A stretch of 64,000 nucleotides of DNA from Rhizobium sp. RU36D (GTDB taxonomy: Bacteria > Pseudomonadota > Alphaproteobacteria > Rhizobiales > Rhizobiaceae). Position 1 is the stretch's first letter, and each line of letters begins with the position of its first letter. The DNA lies in the NCBI RefSeq assembly GCF_900176345.1, contig NZ_FWXU01000001.1, positions 124,001 through 188,000 on the forward strand, written 5' to 3'. A program made the position numbers and the translations under genes. Positions 26,573 to 35,920 of this stretch are shown in pieces. The notes beneath the pieces are model-generated. The model was not told the DNA's origin and ran no database searches. It saw only the letters and a list, made by a program, of their open reading frames with translations.

Positions 26573-27467
26573 GCTCCTTGCGCAGCGCGCTGCGCACCAA
26601 AAGGCGCACGGTCTTTTCCAGCAGAGGACGCCCGCCCGGCCCCCAGCCGAGCGAAAGTATGCCTGAGGTGTCCATCACAGCGACGGAACTACGGTCTGCG
26701 GCCTCGGGCAGTGGATGGGTGCTGGCGGTTTCCGACTGCACGATCGACAATATCTCCCTGTTGTCGGTCACCACATCAGAGACATTGAAACTCCGGCCCG
26801 CTATCGACTGCGGATGGCGCACCAGCAACAAGCCGACTGCCTTGCCGACATCGCGTCCGTGTACCTCCGTGCCCGCACGGGATGGGACGGGGCGTCCGGC
26901 CAGATAATCGGAAATCAGGGCATCCCACTTGTTGGGCCGCAGATGACCATAGACCCCGGTCAGTCGCAGGCTGGCCCCCAGAAACCCCTCATCCGTCATC
27001 TCGGCAAGGGCGCGCTCCGTCTCCAGCTTGATTTCGCCGTAGAGCGTGGTGGGCGCCAGCACGGCGTCTTCCCTGAGCTTGGTGCCGTCAGGCAGGCCAT
27101 CATAGACGGCCCGGCTGGACAGGAACACACAGCGCCTGACGCCGGTCTTGCGGGCGGCCGCAAACATCGAGAGCGTGCCATCAAGGTTGCGTCTCCGGAA
27201 GGCCTGGGGATCGTCCCCCTCGCCGCCACGATATTTGCCGCTGACATGATCGAACGCGGCATGCACATAGGCATCCATGCCGCTGAAGGCGTGGGAGTGA
27301 TCGTGATCGGGATCAAGCCGCAAGGGAACGAAGCCCACCGTCTGCGAAAAGAAGCGGGCTGGCGGACAGGTGCGGCCGCCCACGGTGACCGAATAGCCGG
27401 ACGCCAGCAATTCCTCGACGATGTAGCGTCCGACAAGGCCTGTTCCGCCGGACACGAGAACCCTCAT
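26493..27467 (-). CDS. sqdC: NAD(P)-dependent epimerase/reductase of sulfolipid synthesis
   Basis: A 324-residue short-chain dehydrogenase-type protein with N-terminal G-G-T-G-L-V-G nucleotide loop and a Y-G-E-I-K catalytic-type motif near residue 143. As the third gene of a sqdB-sqdD-sqdC cluster it matches SqdC, needed for sulfoquinovosyl diacylglycerol in Rhodobacter and Sinorhizobium, where its exact step is uncertain. It overlaps sqdD by four bases. The basic tail (R-L-G-R-L-R-R-P-R-R) is encoded in the 80 bases shared with the convergent DinB-family gene. Confidence 0.8.
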   Translation of the reverse strand: MRVLVSGGTGLVGRYIVEELLASGYSVTVGGRTCPPARFFSQTVGFVPLRLDPDHDHSHAFSGMDAYVHAAFDHVSGKYRGGEGDDPQAFRRRNLDGTLSMFAAARKTGVRRCVFLSSRAVYDGLPDGTKLREDAVLAPTTLYGEIKLETERALAEMTDEGFLGASLRLTGVYGHLRPNKWDALISDYLAGRPVPSRAGTEVHGRDVGKAVGLLLVRHPQSIAGRSFNVSDVVTDNREILSIVQSETASTHPLPEAADRSSVAVMDTSGILSLGWGPGGRPLLEKTVRLLVRSALRKELKTSRVVRPTQGTSFLRLGRLRRPRR

Positions 27468-28336
27468 GCCGCTCGATCTCGCGCCGGATTGGCAAGCGAT
27501 TCGATGTCAGGAATGTCGCGGCCCTGATAAAAAGCATGCCAAAGGTCGATCAGCGGTTTCAACTGCTGTGCCTTCGGATGATCCCCCTCCCAGGGCTTCT
27601 CATATTGATAGTGCAACACCCCGACGCTCCTCCAGTCCCATAGCTCAGGCAGGTTGAACCACACATACTGCAGCATATTCATGGTCACCGGCAAGCCATG
27701 CCAGTCGGGAAAGAACTGTTCGAGGAACGTCTGGTCCGTTCGCCGCCAGAATGCATCCGGCCGGTCGAGGCGTTTCAGCATGCTGTCGAAGGTGGCAAGC
27801 GAGGGTCGAGCGACGAAGACGCCGGAATTCAGGCGGTGGAAATCGGCCAGGCTTTCATAGACATTGGGCGCTGCAGAGAACTCCGGATAGTCGAACAGCT
27901 TGTCGATGTTGCGAAGCACGATGGCATCGGCATCAATGAAAACGCAGGCGCGATATTCCATCAATTGCCATAGACGCAGCTTGCAGAAATTATCGAGCGG
28001 GGAATGAAAGCTCGGCTTGCGCCCCTTGGTAAAGGGTGCGGCACCATGCAGGCTGCCCCGGGAATGCCGCTGGTTGAACCCGTCGGACAGCGGCAGGTGA
28101 TCGACCTCGACGAGACGACAGCCAAGCGTCTCCAGCCCTGAAAGGGCAGCAACGTCGACGCCACCGGTATGCAGCACGACGATATCGGCATTCGTGCCGG
28201 TCCGGCGTAACGAACGTGCCAGCGCCGTGGCGCCCATGACGTAATCGCTATTGGTCACCAGCGTCACATAGGCTTCGCGGGAGGCCGGCGTGGTTGCTGA
28301 GCGGATCCCGCGCAATATTTCACTGCCGATCATCAT
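27464..28336 (-). CDS. sqdD: Glycogenin-like (GT8) glycosyltransferase of sulfolipid synthesis
   Basis: A 290-residue GT-A fold glycosyltransferase. The metal-binding D-x-D lies in F-I-D-A-D-A-I-V near residue 135, preceded by Y-V-T-L-V-T-N-S-D-Y at the N-terminus, both typical of glycogenin-like GT8 proteins. In rhizobial and Rhodobacter sqd operons SqdD is the candidate that transfers sulfoquinovose from UDP to diacylglycerol. Four-base overlaps with sqdB and sqdC indicate a tight operon. It is presumably bound to the inner face of the cytoplasmic membrane; no membrane helix is visible. Confidence 0.83.
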   Translation of the reverse strand: MMIGSEILRGIRSATTPASREAYVTLVTNSDYVMGATALARSLRRTGTNADIVVLHTGGVDVAALSGLETLGCRLVEVDHLPLSDGFNQRHSRGSLHGAAPFTKGRKPSFHSPLDNFCKLRLWQLMEYRACVFIDADAIVLRNIDKLFDYPEFSAAPNVYESLADFHRLNSGVFVARPSLATFDSMLKRLDRPDAFWRRTDQTFLEQFFPDWHGLPVTMNMLQYVWFNLPELWDWRSVGVLHYQYEKPWEGDHPKAQQLKPLIDLWHAFYQGRDIPDIESLANPARDRAA

Positions 28337-29553
28337 GAGACGGACTTCAACTTCCTTCCTTCCGGATCGCGATTAACGGTTTTCGCGATATCGCGGGTCC
28401 ATGCGGAGACCGCAGGCACGCGGCTGCGATCGACACGATAGGCGAATTTTTTCGCGACATCGACAATTTCCGCAAGCAGGCCATCGGCCAATGTCGTGGG
28501 TTTCAACCCGAGGCCCAGGAACTTGTCATTCTTCACGATCAGTTCGTTTTCAGCCGCCTCCTTGCGCGGATTGGGCAGCCAGGCGATCTCGGCCCCGGTC
28601 ATGCGGGCCACCATCGCGGCAAGATCCCGCACCCGATGCGTCTCGGTCATCTGGTTGAAGATCTCGACGCGGGCATTGCGAGCGGGCGGATTGTTCAGCG
28701 CGATCTCGATGCAGCGAACCGAATCCTGGATATGGATGAAGGCGCGGGTCTGGCCACCAGTGCCATGGACCGTCAGCGGATAGCCGATCGCAGCCTGGAT
28801 CAGGAAGCGATTGAGCACCGTGCCGTAGTCGCCGTCATAGTCGAACCGGTTGACCAGTTGCGGATGGCGGCGCGTCTGTTCGGTATGGGTGCCCCAGACG
28901 ATGCCCTGGTGCAGATCCGTAATCCTGAGACCGTCATTTTTGGCATAGAACTGGAACAGCAGTTGATCCAGGCACTTGGTCATGTGGTAAATCGAGCCGG
29001 GATTGGCGGGATAGAGAATTTCCTGCGAAACCGTGCGGCCATCCGGCGTCTCGATACCGACAGGCAGATAGCCTTCCGGTATGGCGGCGCCGACCGAGGA
29101 ATAGCCATAGACGCCCATCGTCCCCAGATGCACGAGATGCGCGTCGAGCCCCAGCTCCACCATCGCGTTCAACAAATTATGCGTGGCGCTCACATTGTTG
29201 TTGACGGTGTAGTTCTTGTGGCGGTCGCTCTTCATCGAATAGGGCGCGGCACGCTGTTCGGCGAAATGAATGATGGCATCTGGGCGGTTCGCGGCCAGCC
29301 AGTTCTTCAGCAGTTCGTAGTCCTTGCCGAGATCAATCAGGTGAAAATGGATGCGCCGCCCGGTCTCCGCGTGCCAGATGCGCGTGCGCTCCTGGATACT
29401 GTCCATCGGCGTCAGGGACTGCACGCCAAGCTCGGTGTCGATCCAGCGTCGGGAAAGATTGTCGAGGATATGGACTTCATGGCCCGCATCGGACAAATGC
29501 AGCGATGTTGGCCAGCCAATGAAGCCGTCGCCTCCCATAACCGCAATTTTCAT
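28333..29553 (-). CDS. sqdB: UDP-sulfoquinovose synthase
   Basis: A 406-residue SDR enzyme that converts UDP-glucose and sulfite into UDP-sulfoquinovose, the head-group donor for the sulfolipid SQDG. It has the NAD loop G-G-D-G-F-I-G-W at residues 7-14, the catalytic triad Thr145 (L-G-T-M-G), Tyr189 and Lys193 (Y-H-M-T-K), and the diagnostic blocks N-R-F-D-Y-D-G and G-G-Q-T-R-A-F-I. It is the first gene of sqdB-sqdD-sqdC, divergent from ybgC. SQDG can replace phospholipids in phosphate limitation; no Pho box was identified upstream. Confidence 0.92.
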   Translation of the reverse strand: MKIAVMGGDGFIGWPTSLHLSDAGHEVHILDNLSRRWIDTELGVQSLTPMDSIQERTRIWHAETGRRIHFHLIDLGKDYELLKNWLAANRPDAIIHFAEQRAAPYSMKSDRHKNYTVNNNVSATHNLLNAMVELGLDAHLVHLGTMGVYGYSSVGAAIPEGYLPVGIETPDGRTVSQEILYPANPGSIYHMTKCLDQLLFQFYAKNDGLRITDLHQGIVWGTHTEQTRRHPQLVNRFDYDGDYGTVLNRFLIQAAIGYPLTVHGTGGQTRAFIHIQDSVRCIEIALNNPPARNARVEIFNQMTETHRVRDLAAMVARMTGAEIAWLPNPRKEAAENELIVKNDKFLGLGLKPTTLADGLLAEIVDVAKKFAYRVDRSRVPAVSAWTRDIAKTVNRDPEGRKLKSVS

Positions 29554-29673
29554 GGAATCGTCTCCTTTGCCGGTTAGCAGAAGACTTTTTGATACTGCCC
29601 CTTTGTGACAGAACTACAAGCGGTGCCAGCGGCGGCGGTTGCAGCGGCGCAGTGCATCAGAAGGAATAAACGC

Positions 29674-30114
29674 ATGGAAACCCAAGTCTTTTCGATCGCC
29701 GGCAGCCTGGAAGGCGAAGGCCATGTTCTGCATCAGCGGGTCTATTACGAAGATACTGATTTCTCCGGGCTGGTCTATCACGCGCGCTATCTGCACTTCC
29801 TGGAGCGCGGGCGCACCGACTACCTGCGTTGTCTCGGCGTCGAACAGAGCGCCCTGATCGGCATAGACGAGGAAGGTCTGGTCTTCGTCGTGCACCGCAT
29901 GGAACTCGACTTCCGTTCCCCTGCCCGCATGGATGACGTGCTTCGGATTGAGACAGTCACGGAAAAGGCAGGCGGTGCCAAGATGGTGCTGCGCCAGCAG
30001 ATCCTGCGCGGCGAGACACAGCTGATCGCCGCGAAGGTGGTGATCGCCGTCGTCAACCGAAATGGCCGTCCCCGCCGGCTGCCTGAGGGTCTGGCACAAA
30101 AGTTCCTTGGCTGA
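29674..30114 (+). CDS. ybgC: Tol-Pal-associated acyl-CoA thioesterase YbgC
   Basis: A 146-residue hot-dog-fold thioesterase. The motif Y-Y-E-D-T-D-F-S-G-L-V-Y-H with the catalytic Asp lies near residues 25-37. YbgC cleaves acyl-CoA or acyl-ACP and is encoded at the head of tol-pal clusters. The start at 29674 is chosen for its AAGGA site; a GTG at 29605 would add 23 residues of low similarity. It is separated from tolQ by 256 bases that contain no gene and a hairpin-rich stretch (GCCGGCGGG region). Confidence 0.88.
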   Translation: METQVFSIAGSLEGEGHVLHQRVYYEDTDFSGLVYHARYLHFLERGRTDYLRCLGVEQSALIGIDEEGLVFVVHRMELDFRSPARMDDVLRIETVTEKAGGAKMVLRQQILRGETQLIAAKVVIAVVNRNGRPRRLPEGLAQKFLG

Positions 30115-30370
30115 CCGACACGGGCCTGCCGCCTATTGGTAAAGGGCCGGCGGGTTTTGCTAAGGCTCTTTTAACGATAATGATGTCTTACTGGCGCAGG
30201 TTTGATATTGTGCGCCGCACGCCTTCCTTTGACCAAATTTCACGGCAAAAAGGCGGGTAGGCACCTTGAAGCGAATGGGCTTTCGTCTTCAACCACCAGC
30301 CAATATCGAAAATACGCTTTGATCCGCCCGGTCCAGTGCCGGGCGTTTGGATTTCGGGGACGATGGAACG

Positions 30371-31090
30371 ATGGAACAAGTAGGTTTGGCCGCGGCGCAT
30401 ACCGATGTGAGCCTGTGGGCGCTGTTCATGCAGGCCGGCTTGATCGTTAAGCTTGTCATGCTGGGTCTGGTCGGGGCCTCGATATGGACCTGGGCGATCA
30501 TGATCGACAAGTATCTGAGCTATTCCAGGGCCAAGCGGCAGTTTGATCAGTTCGAACAGGTCTTCTGGTCCGGGCAGTCCCTGGAAGAGCTGTACCGCTC
30601 GCTGGCGGAGCGCACCAATACCGGCCTCGCCGCGATTTTCGTTGCCGCCATGCGGGAATGGAAGAAGAGCTTCGAGCGCGGCGCCCGTTCGCCGATCGGC
30701 CTGCAGATGCGTATCGACCGGGCGATGGACGTGACCCTTGCCCGGGAATCCGAGCAGTTGGAAGCGCGGCTGAGCTCGCTGGCAACCATTGGCTCGGCCG
30801 GTCCCTTTGTCGGTCTGTTCGGCACGGTCGTGGGCATCATGACCTCGTTCCAGGCAATCGCCGGCTCCAAGTCGACCAACCTGGCGGTCGTCGCACCCGG
30901 TATCGCCGAGGCGCTGCTGGCAACCGCCATCGGCCTGGTCGCGGCTATCCCCGCGGTCATCGCCTACAACAAGTTCTCGGGCGAGGCCGGCAAGCTTGCC
31001 GCCCGCATGGAAGGCTTTGCGGATGAATTCTCCGCCATCCTTTCGCGCCAGATTGATGAAAAGCTGCAACCGCGACAGGCCGCGCAATAA
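30371..31090 (+). CDS. tolQ: Tol-Pal protein TolQ
   Basis: A 239-residue inner-membrane protein with three helices (about residues 20-40, 130-150 and 172-192). It is a MotA/ExbB-type proton-channel subunit that, with TolR, uses the proton motive force to drive TolA and pull the outer membrane inward during division. The motifs F-V-G-L-F-G-T-V-V-G-I-M and A-L-L-A-T-A-I-G-L-V-A-A-I-P-A are diagnostic. The ATG at 30371 gives the usual M-E-Q-V-G start. tolR follows after 38 bases. Confidence 0.95.
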   Translation: MEQVGLAAAHTDVSLWALFMQAGLIVKLVMLGLVGASIWTWAIMIDKYLSYSRAKRQFDQFEQVFWSGQSLEELYRSLAERTNTGLAAIFVAAMREWKKSFERGARSPIGLQMRIDRAMDVTLARESEQLEARLSSLATIGSAGPFVGLFGTVVGIMTSFQAIAGSKSTNLAVVAPGIAEALLATAIGLVAAIPAVIAYNKFSGEAGKLAARMEGFADEFSAILSRQIDEKLQPRQAAQ

Positions 31091-31128
31091 TTTCGCGGCC
31101 AGCGACGGAAGAGTGACCGGAGTAAACG

Positions 31129-31590
31129 ATGGGAATGTCAGCGGGAGCCCAGGGCGGTGGTGGCGGACGGCGTCGCGGTTCGCGACGCGGCGGTGGCCGG
31201 CGCGCGCCTGTCAGCGAAATCAACGTGACGCCGCTGGTCGACGTCATGCTCGTTCTCTTGATCATCTTCATGGTGGCTGCACCAATGATGACGGTCGGCG
31301 TGCCGATCGACCTGCCGGAAACCCAGGCCAAGGCGATGAACTCGGATACGCAGCCGATCACCATCTCCGTCAATCCCGCGGGTGAGATATACCTGCAGGA
31401 AACGGCGATCCTGATCGATGACGTCGTGCCGAAGCTCGAGGCCATTGCCACCACGGGCTACAACGAACGCATCTATGTGCGCGGCGACACGGCTGCCGCC
31501 TATGGCACCGTCATGAAGGTCATGGCGCGCATTTCCGCCGCCGGTTTCAAGAATATCGGCCTCGTGACGCTGCAAGAACAGGACCAGTGA
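31129..31590 (+). CDS. tolR: Tol-Pal protein TolR
   Basis: A 153-residue ExbD/TolR-family protein: a Gly/Arg-rich cytoplasmic N-terminus, one membrane helix (about residues 35-55) and a periplasmic domain. The proton-carrying Asp of the family lies in the helix start, V-T-P-L-V-D-V-M-L-V-L. A CGGAG site precedes the ATG. It partners TolQ and connects to TolA; tolA begins nine bases after its stop. Confidence 0.94.
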   Translation: MGMSAGAQGGGGGRRRGSRRGGGRRAPVSEINVTPLVDVMLVLLIIFMVAAPMMTVGVPIDLPETQAKAMNSDTQPITISVNPAGEIYLQETAILIDDVVPKLEAIATTGYNERIYVRGDTAAAYGTVMKVMARISAAGFKNIGLVTLQEQDQ

Positions 31591-31599
31591 TCGACAAAG

Positions 31600-32712
31600 A
31601 TGAAGACAAGTCTTGTCACATCGTCGGTTTTACATGGACTGGTGCTCGCCTGGGCGCTGGTTTCCATCGGCACGCCTGCCCAGCTTGAGGTAGCCGATGT
31701 CGAGGCGCTGCCCGTGGATCTCGTTCCCATCGAGGAAATCACCCAGATCCAGCAGGGCGACAAGACGGCAACCGCCCGGGAAAAGGCAGCCCCCGTTCCG
31801 ACGAAGCGTCCGGATCCGGTGGAAAATGCCGAAAACACCGGTGACAACGATGTCGACCTGAAGGCACCGCCGACACCGGCGAAAAAGCCGAATACCGAAG
31901 TGGCGGCCGCGCCTGAGAAGGTCGACAAGGTCCTGCCCGTCAAGAGCGACGAGACCAACGACATCAAAGAAGTCGCCAAGGAAGAAACCGTCACGGCTCC
32001 GGCCACGGAGGTTGCGGCCAAGGCCGAGCCGCCGCGTGAGGTAACACCGGCACCGAAGCCCGAGGCCGCGCCGGCAGAACAGGCACCGGCGGAGACGGCG
32101 GAAGAGATTCCGCTGCCGCAGAGCGTGCCGCTGCCGGCCGCGCGCCCGAAGCCGGAGCCGCCAAAGCCAGCCGAACAAACCGCCGAGGCGAAGCCCGCCG
32201 AAGCCCAGTCGCAGACCGCCAAGACCCCCGACCGCAAGGTCGATGAGAAGAAGCAGGAAACCGCCAAGGCGAAATCCACCAAGGAAAGCGATTTCAACGC
32301 CGACGAGGTGGCCGCCCTTCTCAACAAGCAGGAAGCGGCTGGCGGCGGCGCCAAGCGCTCTTCCGACGAGGCAGCACTTGGCGGCAAGAAGACGACATCG
32401 GGCTCCAAGCTCAGCCAGAGCGAGATGGACGCCCTGCGCGGCGTCATTCAGAACAACTGGTCGTTCATCCCCGGTCTAGCGGGTATGGACGGCATGGTGA
32501 TCCAGGCGCGCTTCAAGCTCGACGAGTCAGGCAACCTGGTCGGCGAGCCGGAAGTAACCGCCAAGGGCGGCGAGCCCTCCACCCAGCAGGTCATGATCAG
32601 CAGCGCCCGCCGCGCCATTCTGCGATCTGCTCCGTTCACGAACCTACCTCGTGACAAATACGATGCATGGTCGGAGGTCATCGTGAACTTCGACCCCACT
32701 GAGATGATGTAA
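31600..32712 (+). CDS. tolA: Tol-Pal protein TolA
   Basis: A 370-residue protein bridging inner and outer membranes: an N-terminal membrane helix (about residues 7-25), a long low-complexity periplasmic region rich in Ala, Pro, Glu and Lys (about 45-270), and a C-terminal globular TonB/TolA-type domain ([10 protein letters not shown] through V-I-V-N-F-D). The energised TolQR complex drives it. The low-complexity arm diverges quickly, so only the ends and the position identify it. Confidence 0.9.
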   Translation: MKTSLVTSSVLHGLVLAWALVSIGTPAQLEVADVEALPVDLVPIEEITQIQQGDKTATAREKAAPVPTKRPDPVENAENTGDNDVDLKAPPTPAKKPNTEVAAAPEKVDKVLPVKSDETNDIKEVAKEETVTAPATEVAAKAEPPREVTPAPKPEAAPAEQAPAETAEEIPLPQSVPLPAARPKPEPPKPAEQTAEAKPAEAQSQTAKTPDRKVDEKKQETAKAKSTKESDFNADEVAALLNKQEAAGGGAKRSSDEAALGGKKTTSGSKLSQSEMDALRGVIQNNWSFIPGLAGMDGMVIQARFKLDESGNLVGEPEVTAKGGEPSTQQVMISSARRAILRSAPFTNLPRDKYDAWSEVIVNFDPTEMM

Positions 32713-32732
32713 AAGCTAAAAGGCTTGAACAG

Positions 32733-34040
32733 ATGACAAAGACCTCCTTCATCCGCTTTCTCGTCGCCGTATGCGGCCTGGTGGCCGCATATGCGGCTCC
32801 GGCCCATGCGGTGGTCGAGATCAACATCAACAAGGGCAATGTCGAGCCGCTGCCGATCGCGATCACGGATTTCGTGGCCAGCGGCGATATCGGCGCCAAG
32901 ATTTCGGCTGTTGTCGAAGCCGACCTGAAGCGCTCCGGCCTGTTTGCGCCCGTGGCACGCAGCGCCTTTATCGAAAAGATCGCAAACCCGGACCAGGCCC
33001 CGCGCTTTGAAGACTGGAAGGTCATCAACGCCCAGGCGCTGGTGATCGGCCGCGTCACGCAGGAAGGCGATGGCCGTCTGCGCGCCGAATTCCGCCTGTG
33101 GGACACCTTTGCCGGCCAGCAGATGACCGGCCAGCAGTTCTACACGCAGCCGGAAAACTGGCGGCGCGTGGCCCATATCATTGCCGACGCCATCTATGAG
33201 CGCATAACAGGCGAAAAGGGCTATTTCGATACCCGCGTAGTGTTCGTCTCCGAAAGCGGCTCTAAGATCGATCGCAAGCGCCAGCTCGCCATCATGGACC
33301 AGGACGGCGCCAACATGCGCATGCTGACCAATTCCAACAGCATCGTCCTGACGCCGCGCTTCTCGCCGAGCCGGCAGGAAATCACCTATATGTCCTTCGA
33401 GGGCAACCAGCCCCGCGTCTACCTGCTCCAGTTGGAGACCGGACAGCGCGAAGTGGTGGGCAACTTCCCCGGCATGACCTTCTCCCCCCGCTTCTCGCCC
33501 GATGGCCAGCGCGTCATCATGAGCCTGCAGCAGGATGGCAACGCCAATATCTACACCATGGACCTGCGGTCGCGCACCACCACGCGCCTCACCAACACTG
33601 CCGCCATCGACACCTCGCCGTCTTATGCTCCTGACGGTACCCGGATCGTGTTTGAAAGCGACCGTGGCGGACGCCAGCAGCTCTATGTTATGGGTGCAGA
33701 TGGCTCCGGACAGAAGCGTATCTCCTTCGGTGACGGCTCCTATTCCACGCCGGTCTGGTCACCGCGCGGCGACCTGATTGCCTTCACCAAGCAGTCCGGC
33801 GGCAAGTTCTCCATCGGCGTGATGAAGCCGGACGGTTCGGGCGAGCGTATTCTGACCACCGGTTTCCACAACGAAGGCCCGACCTGGGCGCCGAATGGTC
33901 GCGTGCTGATGTTCTTCCGTCAGAATGCCGGTGCCGGAGGCCCGCAGCTCTACTCGATCGATCTGACCGGATATAACGAGCAATTGATCCGCACCCCGAC
34001 CTTTGCATCGGACCCGGCATGGTCTCCTTTGCTCGAATAG
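32733..34040 (+). CDS. tolB: Tol-Pal translocation protein TolB
   Basis: A 435-residue periplasmic protein with a signal peptide (residues 1-25, ending A-H-A), an N-terminal alpha/beta domain and a six-bladed beta-propeller of repeated F-S-P-x-G motifs ([24 protein letters not shown]). TolB binds Pal and is released from it by TolA. It lies 20 bases after tolA. Confidence 0.95.
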   Translation: MTKTSFIRFLVAVCGLVAAYAAPAHAVVEININKGNVEPLPIAITDFVASGDIGAKISAVVEADLKRSGLFAPVARSAFIEKIANPDQAPRFEDWKVINAQALVIGRVTQEGDGRLRAEFRLWDTFAGQQMTGQQFYTQPENWRRVAHIIADAIYERITGEKGYFDTRVVFVSESGSKIDRKRQLAIMDQDGANMRMLTNSNSIVLTPRFSPSRQEITYMSFEGNQPRVYLLQLETGQREVVGNFPGMTFSPRFSPDGQRVIMSLQQDGNANIYTMDLRSRTTTRLTNTAAIDTSPSYAPDGTRIVFESDRGGRQQLYVMGADGSGQKRISFGDGSYSTPVWSPRGDLIAFTKQSGGKFSIGVMKPDGSGERILTTGFHNEGPTWAPNGRVLMFFRQNAGAGGPQLYSIDLTGYNEQLIRTPTFASDPAWSPLLE

Positions 34041-34108
34041 GGCAAAACCGCCTCTTTCTTGCCGCAAACGGCGGGGATTGAGAATCTCTGTGGTTCGGTT
34101 CACCAAAA

Positions 34109-34151
34109 GTTAACCATAGATCTTCGATCCCGGTTAACCGCATATGGTTAA
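34109..34151 (+). promoter_or_regulatory. Cluster of GGTTAA motifs before pal
   Basis: GTTAACC (34109-34115), GGTTAACC (34132-34139, a perfect palindrome) and GGTTAA (34146-34151) lie within 43 bases, 42-84 bases before pal. They may be operator sites or part of a promoter specific to pal. The spacing does not fit the CtrA consensus. Confidence 0.35.
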
Positions 34152-34192
34152 AGTCCGGCAACCCTAATGAAGTCGTACCAAGGAGATCGGCA

Positions 34193-34723
34193 ATGAGCCG
34201 TACCCACGTTCCGGCGAAAAGCCGCATGCAGCAGTTCGCCAGCAACCCCGCCGTCCTGGCCGTCGCCCTGACACTGGCGCTGGCCGGCTGCGCCAACAAG
34301 AAGAACCTGCCCAACAGCGCCTCCGACCTGGGCCTCAACGGCTCGAACGCAACGCCTGGCTCGACCCAGGACTTTACCGTCAATGTCGGCGATCGCATCT
34401 TCTTCGACACCGACAGCTCGTCGATCCGCGCCGACGCACAGCAGACGCTCGACCGTCAGGCTCAGTGGTTGCAGCGTTATCCGAACTACGCGATCACGGT
34501 CGAAGGCCATGCCGACGAGCGCGGCACGCGCGAATACAACCTGGCGCTCGGTGCCCGCCGCGCCGCCACCACGCGCGACTACCTGATCTCGCGCGGTGTT
34601 CCGGCCCAGCGGCTGAAGACGATCTCCTACGGCAAGGAACGCCCCGTCGCAGTGTGCGACGACATTTCCTGCTGGTCGCAGAACCGCCGCGCCGTCACGG
34701 TGCTCGGTGGCGCCGGTCTCTGA
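34193..34723 (+). CDS. pal: Peptidoglycan-associated lipoprotein Pal
   Basis: A 176-residue outer-membrane lipoprotein. The lipobox A-L-A-G-C places the lipidated Cys at residue 33 (22 if translation starts at Met12). The OmpA-like domain follows, with F-F-D-T-D-S-S-S-I, G-H-A-D-E-R-G-T-R-E-Y-N and N-R-R-A-V, the peptidoglycan-binding residues. It anchors the outer membrane to murein and binds TolB. It lies 152 bases after tolB with its own probable promoter region and is followed by a strong terminator. Confidence 0.95.
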   Translation: MSRTHVPAKSRMQQFASNPAVLAVALTLALAGCANKKNLPNSASDLGLNGSNATPGSTQDFTVNVGDRIFFDTDSSSIRADAQQTLDRQAQWLQRYPNYAITVEGHADERGTREYNLALGARRAATTRDYLISRGVPAQRLKTISYGKERPVAVCDDISCWSQNRRAVTVLGGAGL

Positions 34724-34747
34724 TCGACAACGCATCACGAAGCTTTG

Positions 34748-34783
34748 AAAGGCGGCCCGCTCTGGGCCGCCTTTTCGCTTTTT
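34748..34783 (+). terminator. Intrinsic terminator after pal
   Basis: The perfect stem GGCGGCCC/GGGCCGCC (34751-34758 with 34764-34771), extended by A/T pairs, is followed by a T-rich tract. Confidence 0.85.
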
Positions 34784-34889
34784 TGTCCATACTTTGGCCG
34801 AACTTCCATTGCTTTTTGTCAGCAATTGGAAAACTGTCCTTGTCGCCCTTCCGGGCGCAACCCCAATTCAAAAAATCAGGAAAGAGGAC

Positions 34890-35900
34890 ATGAAGAAACT
34901 TGTCATGGCCGCGCTTCTTGCGACGGCCGCCCTGGCCGGGCCGCCGGCGAGCGCAGGCGCAATGCAGCTGCTGCCCCCGCCCTTGGCGGTGGAACAGCGC
35001 CAGCAGGCGCCCGCCGCACCCGCAGCCCCGCCAGTGCAACTGGCGCAGGCCGGCGATCCGGCTATGCGCGTGCTGCAGCTCGAGGAGGAAATCCGCGCGC
35101 TCAATGGCCGTATCGAGGAAATGAGCTTCCAGCTGCTGCAAATGCAGGAGCAGATCCGCAAGAGCCAGGAAGACAACGAGTTCCGCTTCCAGGAGCTGGA
35201 AAAATCCGGCACCCGGAAGAGCGGTTCGCTGGAGCCTTCGTCGCAACCGGCACCGGTTCAGACGCAGGATTCCGTCGCGCAGATCATCACCGCCGATCCT
35301 CCCGCCGCTGCTGGTCCGGGCGCCCCGGAACAGCAGCTCGGCTCCATCGAGCTCGACGCATCCGGCATGCCGAAGACGGCAACCATCAACGACCCATCGA
35401 AGGATGGGTCGGCACTGCCAGGCGTGACCTCCGGCGTCTCCTTGCCGGCACCCACTGCGGCGACCCCTCCGGTCTCGGCTACGGCCGACCCCGCCTCCCC
35501 GCAGATTGCATCGCTGAACAGCGAAGCCGATGTCTACCAGTCGGCCTATGGTCATGTTCTCTCCGGCGACTATGCGATTGCCGAAGCCGAGTTCCGCGAC
35601 TTCGTACAGCGCTACCCGCAAAGCAAGAAGATTGCCGACGCCAATTTCTGGCTGGGTGAAGCCCAATTCTCCCAGGGCAATTACAACGAGGCGGCCAAGA
35701 CCTTCCTCAACGGACACCAGGCCTACAGCTCCTCGGCGAAGGCGCCGGAAATGCTGCTGAAGCTCGGCATGTCGCTGGCCGCGCTCGACAACAAGGATAC
35801 CGCCTGCGCCACGATGCGCGAGGTTTCCAAGCGCTACCCCAAGGCCTCCCGCGCCGTGATACAGAAGACTTCCAGCGAGATGAAGCGCCTGAGCTGCTGA
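34890..35900 (+). CDS. cpoB: Tol-Pal system protein YbgF (CpoB)
   Basis: A 336-residue periplasmic protein: signal peptide (residues 1-23, ending A-S-A), a coiled-coil trimerisation segment (about 55-105, Q-L-E-E-E-I-R-A-L-N-G-R), a Pro/Ala-rich linker, and C-terminal TPR repeats (S-A-Y-G-H-V-L-S-G-D-Y-A-I-A-E then F-W-L-G-E-A-Q). CpoB coordinates Tol-Pal with peptidoglycan synthases at division. The ATG at 34890 has an AGGA/GAGG site. Its stop lies 20 bases before tilS. Confidence 0.9.
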   Translation: MKKLVMAALLATAALAGPPASAGAMQLLPPPLAVEQRQQAPAAPAAPPVQLAQAGDPAMRVLQLEEEIRALNGRIEEMSFQLLQMQEQIRKSQEDNEFRFQELEKSGTRKSGSLEPSSQPAPVQTQDSVAQIITADPPAAAGPGAPEQQLGSIELDASGMPKTATINDPSKDGSALPGVTSGVSLPAPTAATPPVSATADPASPQIASLNSEADVYQSAYGHVLSGDYAIAEAEFRDFVQRYPQSKKIADANFWLGEAQFSQGNYNEAAKTFLNGHQAYSSSAKAPEMLLKLGMSLAALDNKDTACATMREVSKRYPKASRAVIQKTSSEMKRLSC

Positions 35901-35920
35901 GCCCGATCGGCCGATAGCTC

